A DNA stretch of 35,650 nucleotides from positions 1 to 35,650 of the forward strand of contig CAZZKG010000038.1 of the NCBI GenBank assembly GCA_964654825.1, in the 5' to 3' direction. Positions 10,001 through 16,042 of this stretch are shown here, piece by piece (positions within the stretch are counted from its first letter, which is position 1; each line of letters starts with the position of its first letter). Under the pieces are notes generated by a model. That model did not search any database and was not told the origin of the DNA. It worked only from the letters and a program-made list of their open reading frames with translations. This DNA is from CAZZKG01 sp964654825. GTDB lineage: Bacteria > Gemmatimonadota > CAZMKB01. The position numbers and the translations under genes were made by a program.

Positions 10001-10238
10001 TTCCGTAGGGCTTCTCCTTTTCGATGACCTTCTCGACAAAGTGGGAATCGATGGGGAGAAAGTATACCTTGTCGGCAAGGTCATCCGAGGTCTGGATAGT
10101 TGCGATGTTCGGGTTGATGAGGACCGTATAGATGCCCTCTCCTTTGAGGGCCTTGATCGATTGACTGCCCGAATAGTCGAATTCTCCGGCCTGCCCTATC
10201 CTGATCGCTCCCGATCCCAGGAGAAGAACTTTTTTCAT
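7062..10238 (-). CDS. carB: Carbamoyl-phosphate synthase large subunit, Bacteroidetes/eukaryote-like type
   Basis: CarB uses ammonia passed from CarA, bicarbonate and two ATP to make carbamoyl phosphate for pyrimidines and arginine in the cytoplasm. The 1058-residue length fits the complete large subunit: ATP-grasp half 1 (about 1-390, LGSGAIRIGQAGEFDYSG at the start), oligomerisation domain (about 400-540), ATP-grasp half 2 (about 550-920, LGSGPYRIGSSVEFDW), and MGS-like regulatory domain (about 925-1058, with TEGTARF). Several stretches resemble animal CAD and fungal Ura2 rather than E. coli CarB: PRWDLQKFRKV ... EVMAIGRNFEE, STDYDICDKLYFEE, and the C-terminal RRRAVDFDIPLITN ... FVEAF. The IMP/UMP-binding Lys region of the E. 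coli protein is replaced here (VLHWPLSGREP), so effector response may differ. GAGGT precedes the ATG, and carA ends 2 nt upstream, so the two are translationally coupled. Confidence 0.97.
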   Translation of the reverse strand: MKKVLLLGSGAIRIGQAGEFDYSGSQSIKALKGEGIYTVLINPNIATIQTSDDLADKVYFLPIDSHFVEKVIEKEKPYGILLGFGGQTALNVGVELYEAGVFDKHGVEVLGTPVRAILDTEDRDRFTAEIKEIGLKVPESKAASSDEEAVEIAGQIGYPVMCRIAYALGGLGSGVAFNRDQLIEMTRKAFSFTKQVLIEECLSGWKEIEYELVRDRANNCITVCSMENVDPMGVHTGESIVVAPVQTLTATENFMLRSVALKLIRHLGIIGECNIQYALDPRSEEYRIIEVNARLSRSSALASKATGYPLAFIATKLALGRLLPDVENSVTKETSACFEPALDYIVLKYPRWDLQKFRKVRTNIGSEMKSIGEVMAIGRNFEEVLQKAIRMLDTGMHGLVCNDLNFDDLDRELVAPTEKRMFAVAEALRRGYPIDRISSLTGMDSWYLSKMRNIIDTEKTLGDFTLETLPLEVLADAKQIGFSDVQIGKLTGGSGDEVRKLRRKAGIIPCVKQIDTLAAEYPADVNYLYFTYNGNEDDIGPGENKQVIVLGSGPYRIGSSVEFDWCCVNAVTTLKKLKYRSIMVNCNPETVSTDYDICDKLYFEELSLERVLDICDKENPHGVIVSMGGQTPNNLALKLHREGVKILGTSPVNIDEAEDRHKFSRLLDELEIDQPDWEELTSIEEAMRFADDVGYPVLIRPSYVLSGAAMSIALSKEELNEYLKKASNVSRDHPVVISKFITEAKEIEIDAVASRGELYCYGISEHVENAGVHSGDATLVLPPQRTYLETMRRIKTIARKIAASLKITGPFNIQFIAKDNDVKVIECNLRASRSFPFVSKVFKINFIDLATKIIMGRRVPKIARSSFDLDYVGVKAPMFSFTRLKGSDPVLGVEMASTGEVACIGNDFKEAFLKSLISVGFKLPKTSVLLSTGPIESKAEFLNSARLLGEMGLVLYATEGTARFLEDSGVSARVLHWPLSGREPNVLSYIAERKIDLVINIPKNIEREELDNDYLIRRRAVDFDIPLITNLQIAKRFVEAFSSTSSEQLEIRSWDEYQ

Positions 10239-10240
10239 TG

Positions 10241-11317
10241 CTACCTCATCGCTCTCACGAACATGTCGAAAAGAAATTCGGTGTCGTCGGGTCCGGGTGA
10301 CGCTTCGGGGTGAAACTGAGTTCCGAAGAACGGCTTCGAGATGTGAAAGATGCCTTCGTTCGTCCGGTCATTGTTGTTGGTGAACCACTCCCTCCAATCC
10401 TGCGGCAGGGTGTCCGTGTAGACGGCGTAACCGTGATTCTGTGTGGTGATGTAGCATCGTTTGCCGCCGACTTCGATGCAGGGCTGGTTCTGACTCCTGT
10501 GTCCGTATTTCAGTTTGTAGGTGTCTGCCCCGCATGCCAGGCCGAGGATCTGGGAACCGAGACAGATCCCGAGTATCGGTATGTTGTCACCCAGGGCATC
10601 GCGCACATTCAGGATCGTCTGCCCGCACTGCTTCGGATCACCCGGACCGTTCGAAATTACGATACCGTGATACGTCTCTCCTGAAAAATCGAGATCCCAC
10701 GGAGATCGTACGACCGTCAGGTCTCTTTTCGTGAGAGCTCGAATGATATTGTTCTTCACTCCGCAGTCGATGAGGATCACTCGCATATTTCCACGACCAT
10801 ACTCGACCGGAGCAGGCACGCTCACCTCCGCAGCCAGGTTTCTCTTATTGGGATCGGTGAACTCGATGTCCTCCCCTTCCGCTACTATTTTGCCGAGCAT
10901 CGTACCCTTCTCCCGGAGTTTTTTCGTGAGCGCCCGTGTGTCGATACCACACACTCCCGGAATGTTCTGTTCGGTCATCCATTCGGCGAGGGATCGTTTC
11001 GCGTCCCAGTGCGAGTAGGAGAATGAATACTCAGAGACGACCAGGCCCTCGACCTGGATCCTGTCCGACTCGAAAAACTTCAGGAGCCCGTCTTCTTTTT
11101 CCTCGCCGGGTACTCCATAGTTGCCGATCAGCGGATAGGTCAGGACGAGTATCTGTCCACGGTATGACGGGTCGGTGAGGGTCTCGGGATAACCGACCAT
11201 GCCGGTGTTGAAAACGACTTCTCCTGCAACCGTTTTCGAAGCGCCAAACCGGTATCCCTGGAAAATCGAACTATCCTCGAGGACGAGGTGGATTTTTCTC
11301 CTGTCCGGTTCCATCAT
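10241..11317 (-). CDS. carA: Carbamoyl-phosphate synthase small subunit (glutaminase)
   Basis: CarA hydrolyses glutamine and channels ammonia to CarB. The N-terminal CPSase small-chain domain begins KIHLVLEDSSIFQGYRFG, and the class I glutamine amidotransferase domain carries the nucleophile Cys in GICLGSQILG and the His-Glu pair in QFHPEASPGP. I start at ATG 11317 (about 358 aa), with a second ATG adjacent at 11314. The frame stays open to a TTG at 11407, but that TTG overlaps the -35 box of the promoter at 11379-11407 and would add 30 residues that CarA proteins do not have. The ribosome site before 11317 is weak. The gene is first in a tight carA-carB operon and diverges from the polysaccharide export operon. 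No pyrimidine or arginine operator was recognised in the leader. Confidence 0.96.
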   Translation of the reverse strand: MMEPDRRKIHLVLEDSSIFQGYRFGASKTVAGEVVFNTGMVGYPETLTDPSYRGQILVLTYPLIGNYGVPGEEKEDGLLKFFESDRIQVEGLVVSEYSFSYSHWDAKRSLAEWMTEQNIPGVCGIDTRALTKKLREKGTMLGKIVAEGEDIEFTDPNKRNLAAEVSVPAPVEYGRGNMRVILIDCGVKNNIIRALTKRDLTVVRSPWDLDFSGETYHGIVISNGPGDPKQCGQTILNVRDALGDNIPILGICLGSQILGLACGADTYKLKYGHRSQNQPCIEVGGKRCYITTQNHGYAVYTDTLPQDWREWFTNNNDRTNEGIFHISKPFFGTQFHPEASPGPDDTEFLFDMFVRAMR

Positions 11318-11378
11318 GTCTGCTTTTCGTGTGTCATCAAGTTTTGTGATCAGTGAAAACGAGCGCAGCATTCCCCTG

Positions 11379-11407
11379 ATAATATTTACAGGACTCCACG
11401 AGGTCAA
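11379..11407 (-). promoter_or_regulatory. Sigma70-like promoter of carAB
   Basis: On the minus strand a -35 TTGACC (11402-11407), 17-bp spacer and -10 TATTAT (11379-11384) stand about 60 nt ahead of the carA ATG at 11317. Its position excludes the longer open-frame start for carA. Confidence 0.7.
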
Positions 11408-11555
11408 GAGAGTTTGAATTTCGTCGTCCGCTCGTAATTACCGTTTCGATGGAGGATGCGGTTGAGTTTTCGATCTGTAGCGAGCAGGGGAAATATACCC
11501 CCGGAGACGTTCATCTTCGGTACGAAACGGTCCCTGACAATATTCAACAATTTGC

Positions 11556-11583
11556 TTGACAACCGGAACGATTCGTGTATTAT
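11556..11583 (+). promoter_or_regulatory. Sigma70-like promoter of the wza-wzc-dehydrogenase operon
   Basis: A perfect -35 TTGACA (11556-11561) is followed by 16 bp and TATTAT (11578-11583). An alternative register with 17 bp gives ATTATA. It lies 67 nt upstream of the GTG start of the Wza-like gene and about 150 bp from the divergent carA promoter. Confidence 0.75.
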
Positions 11584-11650
11584 ACAATCTGAAGTATCTC
11601 GTGTGTATATTACCACAACATCTTCGAAGTCTTTGTCTTCTGGAGGTTTC

Positions 11651-12304
11651 GTGGAAAACGGGAAGCGGTTGACCTTAAATATCCTTGTTTCGATGATAAT
11701 TCCTCTGTTACTTTCTCTCTCTTTTATCTCACTCGTTAGTGCGGAGGAGGTCGGAGATTCGACGAAGGTGACCCTCAAACCGGGAGATATCGTTCGGGTT
11801 TCCATATGGAGGCAGAGCGATCTGAGCGGTGAGTACATTGTCGACGAAGAGGGCTTTCTCATGCTCCCGCTCATCGGGGCAGTCGATGCCGGTGACGTGT
11901 CAACAGAAAGCCTGCGGACCAGTCTCATAGAGGAGTACGATTATTACCTGAAGGAACCATATATTACCGTCACTCCACTATTCCGGGTGAATGTCATGGG
12001 TGAAGTGGCATCACCCGGGCTCTACAACGTCGATGCGACAGTAAGTCTCGCTGACCTTCTCGCAATGGCGGGTGGTATAACGGATTCCGGCAGTGAAAAC
12101 AAGATTATGATGGTCAGGGACAACAGGGTCATCAAGGAAGATCTTTCCCTTGCTCTCGAGAAGGGAAAACCGATCGAAGAAATCGGGATCCAGTCCGGGG
12201 ATAAAATCGTCGTTAGGAAACGCCGATTCCGGTTCGGCAACATGACCGTGATCGCCGCCATGCTGTCTGCGACAGGTGTGATATTGAGCGTCGTATTGCG
12301 TTGA
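11651..12304 (+). CDS. Small Wza-like polysaccharide export protein
   Basis: The 217-residue protein belongs to the Poly_export/SLBB family that forms the outer-membrane or periplasmic part of capsule/exopolysaccharide exporters. It has a signal peptide (NILVSMIIPLLLSLSFISLVSA), a polysaccharide-export domain starting LKPGDIVRVSIWRQSDLSG (about residues 38-115), an SLBB-like module (VNVMGEVASPGLYNVDATVSLADLLAMAGG, about 115-160), and a C-terminal hydrophobic/amphipathic helix (MTVIAAMLSATGVILSVVL) where Wza has its pore helix. No lipobox Cys is seen, unlike E. coli Wza. I start at GTG 11651, with GGAGG at 11642-11646. The frame extends upstream to 11456, but that would cross the promoter at 11556-11583. 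The protein is about half the size of Wza, having only one clear SLBB-like unit. The Wzc-like gene follows after 34 nt. Confidence 0.9.
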   Translation: MENGKRLTLNILVSMIIPLLLSLSFISLVSAEEVGDSTKVTLKPGDIVRVSIWRQSDLSGEYIVDEEGFLMLPLIGAVDAGDVSTESLRTSLIEEYDYYLKEPYITVTPLFRVNVMGEVASPGLYNVDATVSLADLLAMAGGITDSGSENKIMMVRDNRVIKEDLSLALEKGKPIEEIGIQSGDKIVVRKRRFRFGNMTVIAAMLSATGVILSVVLR

Positions 12305-12338
12305 GCACCAACCTCATTCATGCTTCCGGGAGGTAGTC

Positions 12339-14762
12339 TTGAAAACAGCTGATATCAGCCAGGATTCCATACATCTCAGGGAGTATCTCTTCGTCGCATA
12401 CAAGAGACGCTGGCTTATCCTGGGTTGCTTTCTGCTGATATTTCTTGCCACTTTATACATAACGTTCTCCGCCAAACCTGTCTATGAAGCAAAGAGCACT
12501 ATCCGGATAGAATCGCCCAGAAGCAGCAACTCGATCCTTTCTCAGAACACCAACTGGTCCTTCTACAAGCTGCTCGGGCAGCTCGCGACTGAGATCGAAG
12601 TGCTGAAAAGCAGATCGATTGCCGAGCAGGTGGTAACCAAGCTGGGACTTCCTCTCGAGACCAACGGCAGCGGGTATACAAAAGAGGAGCTTTTCGAATC
12701 CATCAAGGTGTCGAGAGCTGCAATCCCTGGCGAGTACAAGATCCTTTTCGAGAAAGACGGCACCTTCCAGATGTTTCTCGAGGACAACCTGCTGATGAAA
12801 AGCCACATCGGCAAACCGGTCGAGCTGATCGGTCTGTCATTTAACCTTCGCCCGACGCTCACGGCCGTGCCGAAGAAACTCGAATTCAAAATTCTGGACT
12901 TCGACTCGGCTGTAAGAAATTTCATGAAAAACAGTGAAGCGAAACCCGTCAAGGACACCAACATCATAAAAATTTCCGTCATGGGACACGATCCGATTGA
13001 AGTCCAGCGGATGGTAAACACCTGGGCGCAGGAATTCGTCTCACAGGGGCTCTCTTACAACAAACTCGAGGCGAGAAGCGTGAGAGAGTTCCTCGAAGAG
13101 CAGCTCTCGGTCGTCTCGGATCAGCTGGATGAATCCGAAAAGGGTCTCCAGAATTTCAAGGAATCATCGCAGGTTGTCGTGCTGGGTGTCGAGGCCGAGA
13201 GTAAGATTGCTGAACTGGCAAAGTTCGAAGCAGAGAAGGCAGCTGCTGTTACCGAACAGGAAGGGATCAGGAGATTTTTTAAGAAGATCGAGAAAAACAG
13301 GGAGGATCAGTCCGGTGACATGGATTTCTGGCAGGTGACCGCATTCCCTTCACTCATCAACAACCAGACTATATGGAGGCTGAAGGATCAACTCGTCGAA
13401 CTGAGTGTGAGGAAGAAAGAGCTCAACCATGTCCTGGAAGATACTCATCCGGATCTGATCGTGATCAACTCTCAGATTGCTCTCGTCGAAGCGGATCTAA
13501 AACGCCAAGCGAGCAGCTATATCAAGGCACTCGACAGCAAGATCGAAGCACTCAGTGCGACCATCGACCTCTTCCAGAAAGAACTCGATAGACTTCCGGA
13601 GAAGGAGACCCAGCTCGCCAGACTCAAGAGGAACGCGAAAGTAAACGAGGAGATTTACACACTCCTCCTAAAACGGCACAAGGAAGCTCAGATCTCCGAA
13701 GCCATGGAGATCGGAGAGATCAGGGTAGTCGATCCGGCCATCAGTCCGATGTATCCGGTCAAGCCGAACAAGCGGTTAAACCTGGCCCTGGGCCTCGTTG
13801 TGGGTATTCTCATGGGGATCACGCTCGCGTGTTTCGCCGAATACTTCGACACCACGATAAAGAACTGGGAAGATGTGAGCAAACAGCTCGATATCCCCAT
13901 GCTCGGATCCATACCGAGGATCAAAGTATCAAAGAAGACAGCGAAACTGAAAAACGGCAAAGATGAGTCGGCGGCATTCGGGGACAGGCTTATCAGTTTC
14001 AGCGACACGAAGTCCCCTGTCTCTGAGGCATACCGTACCATCCGGACAAACATCCAGTATTTCGACATTACCGACAAATTGCGGACCATTCTTTTCACGA
14101 GTCCGGGTCCCAAGGAAGGCAAGTCCACGACAGTTTCAAACCTTGCCGTGACACTTTCTCAGCAGGGAGTAAAGACATTGATAGTGGATGCCGACCTGAG
14201 GAAACCCGTCATGGCCAGGACATTCAAGGTGTCGAAAACTCCGGGCCTCACTGATGTCCTGGTCGGGAAAGCAAGTCTCTCCATGTGTATCATCGAGACA
14301 GGGATCGACAATCTCTATCTTCTTCCCAGCGGGACCATCCCACCAAATCCCTCTGAGCTCTTGAGCTCAGGCAAGATGACAGAGCTCATAGAGATACTCA
14401 AAGAAGCTTTTCAGATCGTATTGGTGGACAGCCCGCCGGTTCTGGCTGTCACCGATGCCTCCATTCTGGCAAAGAAGACGGATGGGGTGGTGCTCGTTAT
14501 CCGATCTGAAGTCACTGAGGAAGATGCCGCAGCCATGGCCAAACAGCACCTCGAACGTGTGCAGGCCAGGTTGATCGGGGTGGTCATCAATGACTTCAAT
14601 TTCGAGTCGAGATACTACAAGCGGGGTTACTACCAGTATTACACCTATTATTCTCGTGCGGATGATGTTGGCCACGGCAAGAGGAGAAAAAAGAAAACAC
14701 TCAAACCCGCTGCTTCACGTAAAGATAAAGTGTTGAATTTTCTGGGAAAAAATCATGAGTAA
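12339..14762 (+). CDS. Wzc-like polysaccharide co-polymerase and BY-kinase (tyrosine autokinase)
   Basis: The 807-residue inner-membrane protein controls chain length and export through cycles of tyrosine phosphorylation. An N-terminal Wzz domain has TM1 at about residues 27-48 (WLILGCFLLIFLATLYITF), followed by a long periplasmic coiled-coil region (about 230-450) and TM2 at about 480-505 (LALGLVVGILMGITLACFAEYF). The cytoplasmic kinase has Walker A PGPKEGKSTT (about 588-597), Walker A' LIVDADLRKP (about 614) and Walker B IVLVDSPP (about 695). A tyrosine cluster with eight Tyr (RYYKRGYYQYYTYY, about 757-771) is the expected autophosphorylation tail, followed by an unusual basic extension (GKRRKKKTLKP). 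The start is TTG 12339, preceded by GGGAGGT. No cognate Wzb-type phosphatase gene is in the window. The stop overlaps the next gene by 8 nt. Confidence 0.95.
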   Translation: MKTADISQDSIHLREYLFVAYKRRWLILGCFLLIFLATLYITFSAKPVYEAKSTIRIESPRSSNSILSQNTNWSFYKLLGQLATEIEVLKSRSIAEQVVTKLGLPLETNGSGYTKEELFESIKVSRAAIPGEYKILFEKDGTFQMFLEDNLLMKSHIGKPVELIGLSFNLRPTLTAVPKKLEFKILDFDSAVRNFMKNSEAKPVKDTNIIKISVMGHDPIEVQRMVNTWAQEFVSQGLSYNKLEARSVREFLEEQLSVVSDQLDESEKGLQNFKESSQVVVLGVEAESKIAELAKFEAEKAAAVTEQEGIRRFFKKIEKNREDQSGDMDFWQVTAFPSLINNQTIWRLKDQLVELSVRKKELNHVLEDTHPDLIVINSQIALVEADLKRQASSYIKALDSKIEALSATIDLFQKELDRLPEKETQLARLKRNAKVNEEIYTLLLKRHKEAQISEAMEIGEIRVVDPAISPMYPVKPNKRLNLALGLVVGILMGITLACFAEYFDTTIKNWEDVSKQLDIPMLGSIPRIKVSKKTAKLKNGKDESAAFGDRLISFSDTKSPVSEAYRTIRTNIQYFDITDKLRTILFTSPGPKEGKSTTVSNLAVTLSQQGVKTLIVDADLRKPVMARTFKVSKTPGLTDVLVGKASLSMCIIETGIDNLYLLPSGTIPPNPSELLSSGKMTELIEILKEAFQIVLVDSPPVLAVTDASILAKKTDGVVLVIRSEVTEEDAAAMAKQHLERVQARLIGVVINDFNFESRYYKRGYYQYYTYYSRADDVGHGKRRKKKTLKPAASRKDKVLNFLGKNHE

Positions 14763-15768
14763 AGAGGTTGGTGTCGGTATTGTCGGAGCAGGGTACTGGG
14801 GGAAGAACCTCGTCAGGAACTTCTACGAAATTCGAGATTCCAACCTGGTGGCGGTCTGTGATCAGGACCCAGATCGTTTGAAGGATATCTCTATCAGGTA
14901 CCCCGGGACGGATGTCACCGAAAACTTCGATGAGTTTCTCGAACGAACAGATCTCGAAGCTGTGGTGGTTGTGACACCTGCCGTTCTACACTTCGAGCAG
15001 GCCCGCCAGGCGCTCTCCGCAGGGAAGCACGTCTATGTCGAAAAACCGATGGCACTCAGTGTCAGCGATGCTTCCCATCTCGAGCAACTCGCTCGCTCGA
15101 AAGACCTCACACTCATGGTCGGACACCTGCTCATCTATCATCCGGCAGTAAGCAAGCTTCGATCACTCATCGTCGATGGGGTTCTGGGCGAGGTTTACTA
15201 CCTCTATGCACAGAGGGTCAATCTGGGCATGGTACGGGGTGATGAAAACGCTCTGTGGTCTTTTGCTCCACACGATATCTCCGTCATTCTCCATCTTCTC
15301 GATGAAGAGCCCGAGATGGTCAGTGCCATCGGAGAGTGCTACCTCCAGGACGGTATCGAAGATGTCGTTTTTCTCAATATTAAATTCCCGAATAAAAAGA
15401 TGGCTCAGGTTCAGCTGAGCTGGCTCGATCCTCACAAGGAGAGAAAGCTGACGGTGGTGGGTAGTAAAAAGATGGCCGTTTTCGATGACAGCCAGACTTC
15501 AGAGAAGATAAAAATCTATGATAAGGGTGTTGACAGGCCTCCCGAGTACGGTTCATACGGCGAGTACCTCACCCTCCGGGACGGGGATATCCTCATCCCG
15601 CATGTGGACATGCGAGAACCGCTTCGCCTCGAGTGCGAGCACTTTATCGAGTGTGTCAGAAATCAGAAGAAACCCCTGACCGATGCCGCCGCCGGCGTCA
15701 GGGTCGTCCGGGTTCTCGAGGCGGCTCAACACTCTCTCGAGAGTGGAGGCACCCCGATCAAGGCATGA
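14755..15768 (+). CDS. Gfo/Idh/MocA-family sugar-nucleotide dehydrogenase (WlbA/WbpB-like)
   Basis: The 337-residue NAD(P)-dependent oxidoreductase has an N-terminal Rossmann fold with GIVGAGYWG (residues 8-16) and the family EKP signature at 96-98 (VEKPMA). Lys97 is the expected catalytic Lys. The C-terminal alpha/beta domain has LWSFAPHDISV with His173 in the position of the catalytic His of WlbA-type enzymes. Known relatives oxidise the 3-position of UDP-N-acetyl-glucosamine uronic acids on the way to di-acetamido sugars of surface polysaccharides. The exact substrate here is not certain. It overlaps the wzc stop (ATGAGTAA), so it is translationally coupled and probably supplies a sugar for the exported polymer. 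No aminotransferase, acetyltransferase or glycosyltransferase follows, so the rest of the pathway must lie elsewhere. Confidence 0.9.
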   Translation: MSKEVGVGIVGAGYWGKNLVRNFYEIRDSNLVAVCDQDPDRLKDISIRYPGTDVTENFDEFLERTDLEAVVVVTPAVLHFEQARQALSAGKHVYVEKPMALSVSDASHLEQLARSKDLTLMVGHLLIYHPAVSKLRSLIVDGVLGEVYYLYAQRVNLGMVRGDENALWSFAPHDISVILHLLDEEPEMVSAIGECYLQDGIEDVVFLNIKFPNKKMAQVQLSWLDPHKERKLTVVGSKKMAVFDDSQTSEKIKIYDKGVDRPPEYGSYGEYLTLRDGDILIPHVDMREPLRLECEHFIECVRNQKKPLTDAAAGVRVVRVLEAAQHSLESGGTPIKA

Positions 15769-15875
15769 TAGACTATTTCCCCCTGTTATGCTCACCGAGC
15801 CACCCCGATCATCACAGTTTGACTGATCTGTGCCCTTGTATTTGTCCTGCGATTGTTCCCATATTAAGTCGATTT

Positions 15876-15910
15876 GGTCAGCTGAAAAAGGCACCTTTTC
15901 TCGGCTGATC
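15876..15910 (+). other. Long imperfect hairpin downstream of the dehydrogenase gene
   Basis: Arms around 15878-15891 and 15894-15908 pair over about 13 bp with one bulged C and one G-U pair, extendable to 15876/15910, closing on a tiny loop. No run of T follows on either strand, so it is not a textbook intrinsic terminator. It may mark the operon end or stabilise the 3' end of the mRNA. The rest of the 274-nt gap up to 16043 shows no gene and no convincing promoter. Confidence 0.5.
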
Positions 15911-16042
15911 GCTTTACAAAAAAATGGAAATGTGATATCATTGATGAATAACTGGTGTTCCGTCCCTGAAGTACGTTGAAATTGGTGATGAATTTCTGGG
16001 ACGGGTCACTATGAATATCCTGTTAAAAAACGGAGGAGCTTG

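Noticed and set aside
8376..10313. Several long plus-strand open frames across carB and carA
   Set aside because: They are antisense shadows of a fully conserved gene; they have no ribosome sites and their products do not resemble any protein family.
11404..11928. Minus-strand open frame of 174 codons between carA and wza
   Set aside because: It is antisense to the wza-like gene and its promoter and shows no family features.
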